Assembly: GCF_000514815.1 (NCBI RefSeq)
Contig: NZ_AZWQ01000010.1
Coordinates: 157-64,156 of the forward strand
From: Salinispora fenicalii
Lineage (GTDB): Bacteria; Actinomycetota; Actinomycetes; Mycobacteriales; Micromonosporaceae
Direction of reading: 5' to 3'
DNA: 64,000 nt
Below the pieces are notes generated by a model. It saw nothing but the letters and a program-made list of their open reading frames with translations. It made no database searches and was not told the DNA's origin. Below, piece by piece: positions 41,197-49,167 of this stretch. Positions within the stretch are counted from its first letter, which is position 1. Each line of letters opens with the position of its first letter. Made by a program: the position numbers and the translations under genes.

Positions 41197-41389
41197 CCTC
41201 GGAGGTCGCCCACCCGACAGGAACCGCTGCCCCCACCTGCCCGGCAGGACCGGGCGCCCCACCCACCCGGGTGGGTTGCACCCCTTCGCCGCGTCGGGGG
41301 CAATTCGCCGGGCGGTCCGCGACCTGTTAGCCTTATCGCCGGCCCGCTCGGTGAACGCCGAGTGGGACCTACGCCGGTCCGCCGGCGGA

Positions 41390-41463
41390 GGGGCTGTGGC
41401 GCAGACCGGTAGCGCACCTCGTTCGCATCGAGGGGGTCAGGGGTTCAAATCCCCTCAGCTCCA
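41390..41463 (+). tRNA. tRNA-Ala (anticodon CGC)
   Basis: A complete 74-nt cloverleaf: acceptor GGGGCTG with CAGCTCC (41390-41396 and 41456-41462, one G-U pair), D-arm with GCGC stem, anticodon stem CCTCG/CGAGG with loop ttcgcat (anticodon CGC at 41424-41426), and T-arm AGGGG-ttcaaat-CCCCT. The discriminator base is A; CCA is not encoded (ACCC follows). It reads GCG alanine codons. Confidence 0.95.
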
Positions 41464-41473
41464 CCCATACCCT

Positions 41474-41501
41474 CAACGACCAGTGGAAGCACTGGTCGTT
41501 G
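41474..41501 (+). terminator. Terminator hairpin after tRNA-Ala
   Basis: CAACGACCAGTG (41474-41485) and CACTGGTCGTTG (41490-41501) form a perfect 12-bp stem with a gaag tetraloop, 11 bases after the tRNA, followed by atcattt. Confidence 0.75.
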
Positions 41502-41856
41502 ATCATTTGGGCACAGATTCGGCACAACTCAGCCCGGAAGCGCCGCCCCGAAGCGGTTGCCCGCAGCTGACCCACCCCAGTTGAAAGGCCGTTTCCGCTC
41601 GTCGGAGAGGGCCACCTTCCGGTCTTGAACGCAGCGAAGTGCAGTTTTGGCGCTCAGTGTCGAATTGATCGTCGAGGCGCTTGAGCGCGGTTTGGGTGGC
41701 CGGAGCGCGTCGCGGACTCGGAGCCGATGCCGGGGTGGCTTGGCTTGTACTGACCCAGCCAGGACCGCGTTCCGCATCCTCGAGCCCCATGTCGGGACCT
41801 CCAGGTCCCGTGTCGGGGCTATCAGGCGAAAACCGGATAGCCCCGGGAACCTCAGG
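41502..41856. other. Region between tRNA-Ala and the CDP-alcohol transferase gene
   Basis: No supported gene. A GGGGCTATC/GATAGCCCC stem (41815-41823 with 41836-41844) lies 12 bases past the end of the convergent gene and is its likely terminator, with a smaller GGGACCT/AGGTCCC palindrome at 41794-41809. I looked for an integrase end or a duplicated tRNA 3' end and saw neither. Confidence 0.55.
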
Positions 41857-42852
41857 TTAGCGGGCGGTGTTGGCGCCCTGCGGCGCCGCGCCCACAGCGA
41901 TGGTCTCGGCTTCCAGTGCTGCCGTCGTCAGGTGGTCGTGTTCTTCCCCGATTCCGGCGATTTCTTCCTCGGCGGCGAGGGAGCTGTCGTAGTGCGCGTA
42001 CGACCTGGTCGACAGCCAGAGCTTGAAGATGAGCGCGAACTCGAACAGCAACAGCAGCGCTGCGGCCACTATGGACACACCAAGTACGGCCCCGGTGATC
42101 GGGGCGATGATGAAGACCGTCATCTCGAACTCGATGCCGCTGAAGATGTGGATCCGTACCCGGGAGCGGATGAGTAGGTCGCGGAGGCGGGTGAACCCGG
42201 TGAAGCGCGAGCGGAAGTCCCGCTCCAACACCAACTCGGGACGTTGCATGACGGCGACCACGCCGGGAGCGGCGCCTTCCAGGTCGGCCTCGTCGTAGTC
42301 CGGGGTAACCACGCTCGTCTGATCCGGTGTGGCGTTGATCCGCCTGCGCAGAGTCCGGCGCATCTTGCGCTTGACCTTCGCCAGTTGCGAGGCGTTGAGG
42401 TAGCGGAACATGTCGAGGAAGACGATTCCGCCACCGACGATCAAGAAGTTCACGTCGTCGGTTCGCGCGTACTGCCCGCCCATCAGCGCGATGGTGCAGA
42501 ACAGTACGCGGACGCGGTCCAGGATGAAGTCCAGCCAGATCCCGAACAGGCTGCCGGTGCCGTTCAGCCGGGCTACCTTGCCGTCCATGCAGTCGATGAC
42601 GAAGCTCAGGTGGAAGAGCACCGCGCCCATGATCAGCCACCCCGGTGTCGCCGCGGCGAAGGCCGCAGCGGAGCCGAGTCCAAGTAGGAACGCGGCTACG
42701 GTGAGCCGGTTGGGGGTTACCCAGGGGTAGCGGGCGACGAGCCAGACGAGCCTCGACGCGAGCGGATCGACAAGGAAGACGGTCCACCAAGAATCGCGTT
42801 CCTTGTATGTCCTGGTCTGAACTTCCGCAACAGTTAAGCCGCTGGCCATCAT
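41857..42852 (-). CDS. CDP-alcohol phosphatidyltransferase family protein
   Basis: 331 residues with about six membrane helices. The catalytic CDP-OH-P motif DG(x)2AR(x)8G(x)3D(x)3D is complete: DCMDGKVARLNG followed by GIWLDFILD (near 86-111). Such enzymes move a phospho-alcohol from a CDP-alcohol to another alcohol in the membrane. A charged cytoplasmic loop (about 150-215) and tail are unusual for phospholipid synthases. The scar of a GT2/CDP-glycerol transferase gene upstream suggests a former wall-polymer locus, so the product may have served teichoic-acid-type synthesis. Substrates are unknown. Confidence 0.88.
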   Translation of the reverse strand: MMASGLTVAEVQTRTYKERDSWWTVFLVDPLASRLVWLVARYPWVTPNRLTVAAFLLGLGSAAAFAAATPGWLIMGAVLFHLSFVIDCMDGKVARLNGTGSLFGIWLDFILDRVRVLFCTIALMGGQYARTDDVNFLIVGGGIVFLDMFRYLNASQLAKVKRKMRRTLRRRINATPDQTSVVTPDYDEADLEGAAPGVVAVMQRPELVLERDFRSRFTGFTRLRDLLIRSRVRIHIFSGIEFEMTVFIIAPITGAVLGVSIVAAALLLLFEFALIFKLWLSTRSYAHYDSSLAAEEEIAGIGEEHDHLTTAALEAETIAVGAAPQGANTAR

Positions 42853-43446
42853 CCCGCCTCCGCACCGAGCCCAAAATCCGGCAAGAGGCTACCTCAGGTT
42901 TGCCTCGCAGTTGAAGTATCGTCACCTGCCGGTATTGCCCTCGTATGCTAGTAGACGTGTGTATTTATGAAGAATCGGCCTCTCCGGATTCTGTCGATGT
43001 CCAGGCAAGCTGGAGCCGGACGATGTGACCCGATGCGGTGGCCCGGCGCGGTGACCTGGTTGAAGGCCATTCCCGGGTCGAGCAATCCTCCGATCGTAGA
43101 CTTGGAGTCTTCCGGAGGATGGCGGAAGCTACCGGTTCTCCGGGTGCTGGCGACGGGATTCGGCAGCGTCCCCTTACCCTGTCTGAGCGATCAGGCGGGT
43201 GATTTCCCGTCAAGGTGCTAGCGCTTCGGCCATCGGTACTGCCCATTGACGCGAGTCCGCACCCCGGCAGCGCCGCCTTCGCACACCCCAGTGCGTGCAG
43301 GCCGTCGGTCGGACGCGGGAACCCGGGGGCGACCAAGCAAGACGGAGCGCAAAAGCGTGATCGGGTGGTTGCAGGCAGATGGAGAACGCGGGGGGCCTTC
43401 TCACGGTGTGGTGACGGAATCCCCCGACAGTTTGAGCAACCGAAGC
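42853..43446. other. 594-bp intergenic region, less GC-rich at the left end
   Basis: Contains the AT-richer promoter region of the CDP-alcohol transferase (42880-42970, with tatgctagtagacg). The rest holds no recognisable coding sequence and is probably eroded DNA upstream of the truncated GT2 gene. Confidence 0.5.
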
Positions 43447-43713
43447 ATGAGCGACAGCGGACTGTTCAGCATCGTCGTACCCGCCCATGACGTCGAGGCG
43501 TTCCTCGCCGAATGCCTCCACCCGATCGCCGGTCAGACCTACCGCAACCTCGAGGTGATCGTCGGCACCTCTTCCGAGTTGGTTGAAGCAGTTCGCTCCG
43601 TCGATGTGGCCTCCCGCCCGTACCAGGAGCGTTACGACGCCTTCGTCGCACGCTTCTGCGACCTGGACGACGGCAAGGCGACCTCGCGGGTCATCGAACG
43701 GCTGTTGAGCTGA
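43447..43713 (+). pseudogene. Deletion scar of a GT2/CDP-glycerol glycerophosphotransferase fusion gene
   Basis: The 88-residue frame starts as a family 2 glycosyltransferase (FSIVVPAHDVEAFLAECLHP then QTYRNLEVIVG, residues 6-39) and ends as a TagF/CDP-glycerol glycerophosphotransferase C-terminus (YQERYDAFVARFCDLDDGKA then TSRVIERLL, about 58-87). Full genes with this domain order are long (from memory, of the order of a thousand residues) and common in actinobacterial teichoic acid clusters. Here the middle, with both active sites, is gone and the reading frame has closed up. It cannot be catalytically active. Confidence 0.7.
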
Positions 43714-43755
43714 GCGAAGCCGGCGGTGGCGGCGCGATCCGGCCCTGCTGCTCAG

Positions 43756-44070
43756 TCACTCGATGTACCCCGTGTTGGGATCGACCATGGCCAGGAAGCT
43801 GCGGATGTTCTCCCGGTGCTCGTCAAGCGACAGCTCCGGGGCCGGACTCACACCGAAGCCGTAGCCGCGGTTCGGTCCGCTGAGCCACGTGTAGCTGGTG
43901 CCAGCGAAGTTGTCACTGCGGATGACGAATTCCTCGCCATCGACGTCAAGCGTGAACGACGTGGCGTCGTCGCCTTCGGTGTTGGGGCGCAAGCCGGGCA
44001 CGGCCTCCGGGTCGGCCTCCCCATCGCCGTGGTCGCCGTCTGAGTAAACCGTCTTCACGTGGCCATCCAT
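43756..44070 (-). CDS. Hypothetical small acidic protein
   Basis: 104 residues from the ATG at 44070 (MDGHVKTVYSDGDHGDGEAD). The sequence is Asp/Glu/Gly-rich with beta-type segments (SFTLDVDGEEFVIRSDN, TSYTWLSGPNRGYGFGVS) and a helical end (LDEHRENIRSFLAMVDP). No family recognised. The frame runs upstream into the remains of a DUF664 gene, so the true start is uncertain. No signal peptide or membrane segment. Confidence 0.6.
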   Translation of the reverse strand: MDGHVKTVYSDGDHGDGEADPEAVPGLRPNTEGDDATSFTLDVDGEEFVIRSDNFAGTSYTWLSGPNRGYGFGVSPAPELSLDEHRENIRSFLAMVDPNTGYIE

Positions 44071-44079
44071 CCTCGTGGT

Positions 44080-44413
44080 GCTGCGGTCAGAAAGCTCCGG
44101 TCGATCGTCGGTCAGCTCACGAAGGATGCCGGCCTGGCGGGCTGTCTCTTCGACCATGTGCAGCAGGATCCAGCGGAGCGAGACCTCGCCGAGCTGTGGC
44201 TGCGGCACCACATGATCGAGGTCGAACCGGGTGCCCACGGTTCGGGAACCGAATGCACTCTGCCTCGTAGGCCGTCGCAAGCCGCTCGACGGTGTCCTCG
44301 TCGGTCAGGGTGAAGCTGGCCAGTGCGCTCTCCTCGGTGGCCAGGACGACATCACCGCTACTGGGGTCGAGGAGCGCAGCGTTCGCTGCCGGCGCGAGCC
44401 TACACGAGATCAA
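44080..44413 (-). pseudogene. Frameshifted remnant of a DUF664/DinB-fold gene
   Basis: Two pieces of one DUF664 (mycothiol-dependent, DinB-like) protein lie in different frames. The upstream piece has SFTLTDEDTVERLATAYEAE (about 44330-44260). After a frameshift near 44235 the C-terminal piece follows in another frame, with DLDHVVPQPQLGEVSLRWIL and HMVEETARQAGILREL. The N-terminal third with the first metal His is missing. Both the frameshift and the truncation indicate an inactive gene. Confidence 0.65.
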
Positions 44414-44553
44414 CGGTGGGATTGATGTTCCTCGGATAGCTTCCCTTCGGCCGGGGAGGCGTACGCGGTCGGGGGCGGGTCTCAGCTGCGTGAGAACCCA
44501 CCCCTGACCGGTGGTCTGAGCGCGATGGCCGAGGAAGCCTCAGTCCGGAGCGC

Positions 44554-45222
44554 TCAGGCGATGAAGTCCCGGACTATGATGTAGTTACTGGAGTCGTCGT
44601 TCATGTCGGTGTGCCCCTTGCAGCCCACGGAGATGTTTTCCGCGCCGTCGAGCTTCGCCGAACTGTCGGGGTTGATCAGTGCGTCACAGGTCGACCGCAG
44701 AGTGGCGTAGTTTACGTTTCCGGGAGTTTCGTCGCCAGAGTTCAGGGAGTCGAGGAAGCTGCTACCTCTGATCATTTCCCGGCACGATATGTAAAAGAAG
44801 CAGAACAACGAGACGTCGGTTCCGTGGTTTACCCCAGCTACGGAGACGAAGTCGTCCACGGTGGCGGTCCCGCCGCCGTTCTTCAGGTACCAGCGGGAGC
44901 TCAGGGCGCCCATCGAGTGCGCGACGAGGTCAACCTTGGTGGCGCCGGTCTCGTCGAGAATGTCCTGCACCTTGTTGACGAGTTTCGCGCCGGTGGTCGC
45001 GTTGGACTTCTTCCAGTCGTAGGACCAGGTGTAGAGCTCGGAGCTCTGGTAGCCATCCGCCTTGAACTTGTTGATCCAGGTGTTCCAGGTGCTGGCGGAG
45101 CTGCTCAGGCCATGGACGAAGAGGACGGGATTTCGGACTGCGGCCTGTGCGGCGGAAGGGGCGACCAGTGCCGCCGTCGCCACCAAGGTGGCGGCGATGA
45201 CGGTTCGGACGAAGCGTCTCAT
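44554..45222 (-). CDS. Secreted triacylglycerol lipase-like alpha/beta hydrolase
   Basis: 222 residues. A Sec signal peptide (MRRFVRTVIAATLVATAALV..., cleavage after AQA near 27) is followed by the lipase start NPVLFVHGLSSSASTW, the nucleophile elbow DLVAHSMGALSSRWYL (Ser near 103), and SVAGVNHGTDVSL. This is the LipA/class I.7-like Streptomyces/Bacillus lipase pattern. The Cys pair FCFFYISCREM is unusual. It would hydrolyse lipid esters outside the cell. The promoter region upstream is separate from the nuo-like operon. Confidence 0.88.
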   Translation of the reverse strand: MRRFVRTVIAATLVATAALVAPSAAQAAVRNPVLFVHGLSSSASTWNTWINKFKADGYQSSELYTWSYDWKKSNATTGAKLVNKVQDILDETGATKVDLVAHSMGALSSRWYLKNGGGTATVDDFVSVAGVNHGTDVSLFCFFYISCREMIRGSSFLDSLNSGDETPGNVNYATLRSTCDALINPDSSAKLDGAENISVGCKGHTDMNDDSSNYIIVRDFIA

Positions 45223-45931
45223 GGGGGTCTCTTTCGATCCAGGCAGGTCCGCAATTTTCGGACCTGGCGGCGGTGGGTGGGACCATTATCCAGTGACGAA
45301 CGTCAATGTGACATGAAGGTGACCGGGGATGCTAGTGGTGTTATGTTTCGATCAGATAACAACGGCCGGCGTCCGGTGGTGATGTAAGTCGGGGTAGGGG
45401 CGAATGCTCTTGGTGTAGCTTCGCCGGCCCGGCGTTTGTGGGTCCGGTGGGATCGTTCCCTGTGTCAGCAACGTGGTGAAGTCTGGGTCGACGGAGATCT
45501 GCCAGGGTGCCTGCGCCTCGGGGCTGAGTTCGGAGCCGGGCCGGGCCTCGGTCGGCGTCAGTCGGGTCCAGGGTCGGGCGCCGTTGGGTAGGGGTCGCCG
45601 GTGGCGACGTCGCGCCGAAAGGCACCGCCAGCAGCCTGGGCGGGGTTTGTCGCTGGCGATGGCGGCGCTGACGAGCGTGGCGGTGCCAGCGGATGCGCCG
45701 GCCGCGCGGGAGCAAGGTGCGGCGATCAAGTCCATTTATCATTGGCTATGTCTACCGGAGCCTGTGTCGGTTCGCTACCGCTGACTACGGCGTCGGTGGC
45801 GCCCCGCCGCGAGAGGTCACGGCGGCGGGCCCCAAACGGGTGAGGAGGCTCGTCTCTCCGGTGGAAAGTCCCGTTTGGTTCCTAACGTGATAGCGCGCCC
45901 TCGCGGGTGGGGCAGGGCGGGGTGAAGCGCG
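45223..45931. other. 709-bp region between the lipase and the complex-I-like operon
   Basis: No supported gene. Open frames of about 100-130 codons exist on both strands but show no family pattern. The minus frame 45352-45735 has the most protein-like tail (LSPEAQAPWQISVDPDFTTL) and might be a fragment. The operon promoter should lie in about 45740-45930, where gtttggttcctaacgtgata stands out as AT-richer. Confidence 0.5.
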
Positions 45932-46276
45932 ATGTACGCAGGGGCCGCGGGTATGGCGCTGGTCGCCGTGGGGGTCGTGGCGGGCTGCTACCTGGCGCAC
46001 CGTGCGCTGGCGATCGCTCGGCGGCCGCTGCTGGTCTCGCCGTTTCAGTCCGGCTGGCGCCCCGAGGAGCACGCCCTGTCTCGGTACCACGTCCGTTGGT
46101 ATCTGGTGACGGTGCTGTTCCTGGCGTTCGACGTGGAGATGCTGTTCATGTATCCGTGGGCGGTGGTCGTCGCCGAGCTGGGGGCCACCGCCGTGGTGGA
46201 GATGTTCGTCTTCCTGGCGGGTGTGCTCGTCGCGGTGGTGTGGGCCTGGCGGGAGGGCGCGCTGCGATGGGTGTGA
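45932..46276 (+). CDS. nuoA: Complex-I subunit A-like protein lacking the ECG motif
   Basis: 114 residues with the three-helix NuoA topology. TM2 keeps LFLAFDVEMLFMYPWAVV with the family acidic residues, but the TM1-TM2 loop reads SPFQSGWRPEEH where NuoA has YECGxxP, so the conserved Glu and Cys by the quinone channel are replaced. The solitary nuoA at 734 retains them. It opens the eight-gene operon and overlaps the next frame by ten bases. Confidence 0.85.
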   Translation: MYAGAAGMALVAVGVVAGCYLAHRALAIARRPLLVSPFQSGWRPEEHALSRYHVRWYLVTVLFLAFDVEMLFMYPWAVVVAELGATAVVEMFVFLAGVLVAVVWAWREGALRWV

Positions 46277-47379
46277 GCGGTGCGCTGGCACGGCTCGCCA
46301 CCCGGCATGCCCATCTGCTGGTCATCGAGGTACCCGGGCACTGGCTGACCCGGGTCGCCGTCGAGCGGCAAGCGGGCGTGCGGGGGTGGCGGCTGGCGGT
46401 GTCACCGGCGGACGCGGACATCCTGGCGGTGTGTGGATCGCCCGGACCGGAGCTGGCGCTGGTGGTGGCGAACCTGTGGGAGCAACTGCCCGGACCGCGG
46501 GCCCGGATCGATGTCGCCGCGCCGGAGCTGGTAGCCGCGGCCCTGGATCAGGCGGAGGCCACGTTGCGCGACACGCCCCGCCAGCGGCGGGACAGCGCGG
46601 GCCGCGACGGGCCGGGACGCGACGAGGCTCCGGGCGGGGACGCCGCCCTGGCGCACGGCAGCGAGGATCGCGATGGGCTGGAGATGGACGTGCTGCATGT
46701 GCGACTCGGCCCGGTACTGCCGGACTGGCCGGCCGGCCTCGTCCTCCGCACTCATCTGCACGGCGACCTCATCGTCGAGGCGCAGGCGGGTGTCGTTGAC
46801 GTTGGGCAAGGTGGGCTGGCCGGCGGAGCTCCCGTAGTCGGTGGTGACACATCCGGCGAGGCCAGGCGGCCAGACGCCGGAGAGCTCGCTGCCCAACGGT
46901 GCGACAACGTGGCCCGGCTGCTGGCGTTGGCGGGCTGGTCGGACGCGGCCGGGCTCGCCCGCGCCATTCGTGATCACCTCTTGATCGGCGAGCGGTCGGC
47001 GGCGACCACGGAGTTGGCGCGGCTGCGGCGCCGGGTACGCCGCTCGTGGCTGCTGCGCTGGTCGCTGCGGCGGGTGGGGCTACTGCCCTCCGACGAACTG
47101 GCCCGATTGGGGCTCGCCCCGAATCTCACCGGTGACGTGTGGGACCGACTCAACGGCATGCTCGACCGGGCGACTATCGCGGCCGGTGGTCCTGCCGGTG
47201 TCGCGGCGAGAGGTCCTGCCGGCGTCGCGGCCGGTGGTCCCACCGGTGTGGCGGCCGGCGTGCCGGTCACCCCACCGGCGGCGGTCGCCAGCGTGGTGTC
47301 CGGGTGGGACGTGGCCACCGCCCGGCTCATCGTGGCCAGCCTTGATATTGCGGCGCTGGGTGTGGTCACCGATGGCTGA
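46267..47379 (+). CDS. Degenerate NuoB/NuoD-like fusion protein
   Basis: 370 residues. The first 90 resemble NuoB without its Fe-S cysteines: VAVERQAGVRGWRLAVSPAD, then ADILAVCGSPGPELALVVAN and LWEQLPGPRARIDV align by eye with the NuoB stretch [31 protein letters not shown]. Residues about 139-180 resemble the NuoD start: HVRLGPVLPDWPAGLVLRTH then LHGDLIVEAQAGVVDVG stands for [23 protein letters not shown]. A NuoD-like helix (CDNVARLLALAGW) follows near 212, then a basic end and a GPAGVAA repeat tail (about 306-335). The quinone-site His of NuoD is lost. I infer a structural vestige that caps the membrane arm. Confidence 0.65.
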   Translation: MGVSGALARLATRHAHLLVIEVPGHWLTRVAVERQAGVRGWRLAVSPADADILAVCGSPGPELALVVANLWEQLPGPRARIDVAAPELVAAALDQAEATLRDTPRQRRDSAGRDGPGRDEAPGGDAALAHGSEDRDGLEMDVLHVRLGPVLPDWPAGLVLRTHLHGDLIVEAQAGVVDVGQGGLAGGAPVVGGDTSGEARRPDAGELAAQRCDNVARLLALAGWSDAAGLARAIRDHLLIGERSAATTELARLRRRVRRSWLLRWSLRRVGLLPSDELARLGLAPNLTGDVWDRLNGMLDRATIAAGGPAGVAARGPAGVAAGGPTGVAAGVPVTPPAAVASVVSGWDVATARLIVASLDIAALGVVTDG

Positions 47380-48301
47380 AGTGCCGGCGGCCGTCTCCGG
47401 CGGCTGGGCGCCGGTCGCGGCAGGGCTGCTGGGGACGCTCGCGGTCGCCGCGGCGCTGCTCGACGGCGCCTTGGCCGGACGGGCCGCCGGTGTCCGGTCC
47501 GGGATGGGGCGGTCGGCGGGTGAGGTGGCGCGGTTGCTGCGGCAGCGCCGGCGAACCACCGTCGCCGCGGACCGCCTGCTGTGGCGGATCGGTGGGGCGG
47601 GGCTCCTCGTGATGGCGCTGATGATCGTTACGGTGGTACCGCTCGGACGGTGGACCCTGTTCGACCTGGACGTCGGGGTGGTGTGGGTAAACGCGCTCGA
47701 TGTCCTGGCGTGGGCGTTCGTGTGGTTGACCGGCTGGGGCGCCAACTCCGCGTACGCGTTGGTCGGCGGCTACCGGTTCCTCGCGCACGGCTTGGCGTAC
47801 GAGTTGCCGCTGATGTTCGCGCTGGTCGCGCCGGCGGTCGCGGCGTCCAGCCTGCGGGTGGGGGAGGTCGCTGCCGCACAGCAGGGGCTGTGGTTCGTGG
47901 TGTGGATGCCGGTGGCCTTCGTCGTCTACTGCCTCGGCGTGGTGGCGATCGCGGTGTGGGGGCCCTTCTCGCCGGCGCTCGGTCGCGACGTGGCGGGTGG
48001 GGTGACGGCGGAGCTCTCCGGTGTGGATCGGCTGCTGTTTCTGGCCGGGCGGTACGCGCTGCTGGCGGCGGGCGCCGCCTTCGCCGTACCGATGTTCCTC
48101 GGCGGTGGGGCCGGGCCGCTGCTGCCGGCCTGGGCCTGGGTGTTGGTGAAGGCCACGGTACTGCTGGCGGGATTGGTGTGGCTGCGCCGTCGGGTACCCG
48201 CGCTGCGTCCGGACGTGTTCATGGAGGTGGGCTGGCTGGTGCTGCTGCCGGCGGTGCTGCTGCAGGACCTCCTCGTCGCCGTCGTCGTGATCGGAGGCTG
48301 A
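47372..48301 (+). CDS. nuoH: Complex-I subunit H-like membrane protein, quinone loop degenerate
   Basis: 309 residues with about eight helices. The family stretch GYRFLAHGLAYELPLMFAL (near 130-148) is kept. The loop that in NuoH reads AEAESELVAGYHTEYS and carries quinone-site acids is ALGRDVAGGVTAELSGVDRL here, with most acids gone. The ATG at 47372 overlaps the preceding gene by eight bases. The protein probably still links subunits A, J and K to the antiporter subunits but should not process quinone. Confidence 0.82.
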   Translation: MAEVPAAVSGGWAPVAAGLLGTLAVAAALLDGALAGRAAGVRSGMGRSAGEVARLLRQRRRTTVAADRLLWRIGGAGLLVMALMIVTVVPLGRWTLFDLDVGVVWVNALDVLAWAFVWLTGWGANSAYALVGGYRFLAHGLAYELPLMFALVAPAVAASSLRVGEVAAAQQGLWFVVWMPVAFVVYCLGVVAIAVWGPFSPALGRDVAGGVTAELSGVDRLLFLAGRYALLAAGAAFAVPMFLGGGAGPLLPAWAWVLVKATVLLAGLVWLRRRVPALRPDVFMEVGWLVLLPAVLLQDLLVAVVVIGG

Positions 48302-48304
48302 GGC

Positions 48305-48868
48305 GTGGTCACCCACCTCGTCTTCTGGGGCCTCGCGGTCGTCGCGGTGCTCGCCGGGGTCGCCGTCTTCGTCGTCAACTCGATGGCCCGGGCCAGCTAC
48401 TCCCTGGCCCTGTCCTTCATCGCGGTCGGTCTTCAGGTGCTCTTGCTGCAGCAGCTCTACGTCGGCGTCCTGGTCATTCTGATGATGGTGATGGAGATGG
48501 CGATCATGGCTGTCTACATGAACATGTTTATGGGAATGAATCCGGCGATGATGTCGATGAACATGGTCCACGGTGCTCGCCACGCCCTACCGGTGTCGGT
48601 CGGGGTCTTTCTGCTCCTGGCCGCCGGGGCGCTGTTCGCGCCGTGGCCGAGCCGTCGTGGCAGCCTGCCGGAGGATGTCACCGCCGCTCTCGGCACCGAG
48701 CTGATGGGTCCGAAGATGCTGGCTATGGCGGCGGTGGGCGTGGTCATGGCGGCCACCATCGTCAGTGGGGTCGTCCTTGCCGCGCACCGCACCCGCTATG
48801 ACCGTTTCGGGGATGACCTTCGTCGCCGCCCGGCGGCCGATCCGCAGCCGGGGGGAGTCGGACGATGA
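48305..48868 (+). CDS. nuoJ: Complex-I subunit J-like protein with Met-rich segment
   Basis: 187 residues with five helices. Positions 60-87, after QLYVGVLVILM (compare NuoJ IYVGAIMVLF), hold 13 methionines in 28 residues (motifs MEMAIMAVYMNMFMGMN, MMSMNM). This replaces the NuoJ TM3 end, whose pi-bulge couples quinone reactions to pumping in complex I. A GTG start follows the nuoH stop by three bases. The end overlaps nuoK (ATGA). Confidence 0.8.
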   Translation: MVTHLVFWGLAVVAVLAGVAVFVVNSMARASYSLALSFIAVGLQVLLLQQLYVGVLVILMMVMEMAIMAVYMNMFMGMNPAMMSMNMVHGARHALPVSVGVFLLLAAGALFAPWPSRRGSLPEDVTAALGTELMGPKMLAMAAVGVVMAATIVSGVVLAAHRTRYDRFGDDLRRRPAADPQPGGVGR

Positions 48869-49167
48869 CGGTACGCACTGTGCTGCTGGTAGCTGCGGCC
48901 CTGATCTCCGTCGGTCTGTATGGCGCCCTGTCCCAACAGGTCGTGGTGATGGTGATGATGGGCCTGGAGTTGATGCTGAACGGCCTGATCTTGGCCGTGG
49001 CCGGGCTCTGGTGGTTCTGCGCCCCCGACCCGTCCGGGCAGGTGCTGCTCCTGGTCGTCCTCGCGGCGATGACGGTCGAGATGGCGATGGGCTTCGCCGT
49101 CGCCACATCGCTACACCGCCTACGGCGGTCGGATCTGACCGACACGGCCGCGGACCTGTCCGGATGA
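48865..49167 (+). CDS. nuoK: Complex-I subunit K-like protein
   Basis: 100 residues, three helices, as in NuoK/MrpC. Both membrane glutamates are kept: MMGLELMLNG (near 36) and AAMTVEMAMGFA (near 72). These form part of the E-channel in complex I. The stop overlaps the nuoL start (ATGA), continuing the tight coupling of the operon. Confidence 0.9.
   Translation: MTVRTVLLVAAALISVGLYGALSQQVVVMVMMGLELMLNGLILAVAGLWWFCAPDPSGQVLLLVVLAAMTVEMAMGFAVATSLHRLRRSDLTDTAADLSG

Noticed and set aside
41369..41575. Minus-strand ORF with the sequence VELRGFEPLTPSMRTRC
   Set aside because: This is the well-known spurious translation across the reverse strand of a tRNA; the tRNA-Ala explains it.
41464..41856. 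Possible integrase end or att duplication beside tRNA-Ala
   Set aside because: No integrase motifs and no second copy of the tRNA 3' end were seen in the following 4 kb.
45341..45742. Minus-strand ORFs of about 130 codons before the nuo-like operon
   Set aside because: Two overlapping frames with no ribosome site and no family pattern; kept only as a note in the intergenic entry.
47366..48583. 405-codon His/Arg-rich minus-strand ORF opposite the nuoH-like gene
   Set aside because: Antisense of membrane-protein codons gives His/Arg/Gln-rich noise; no family pattern.
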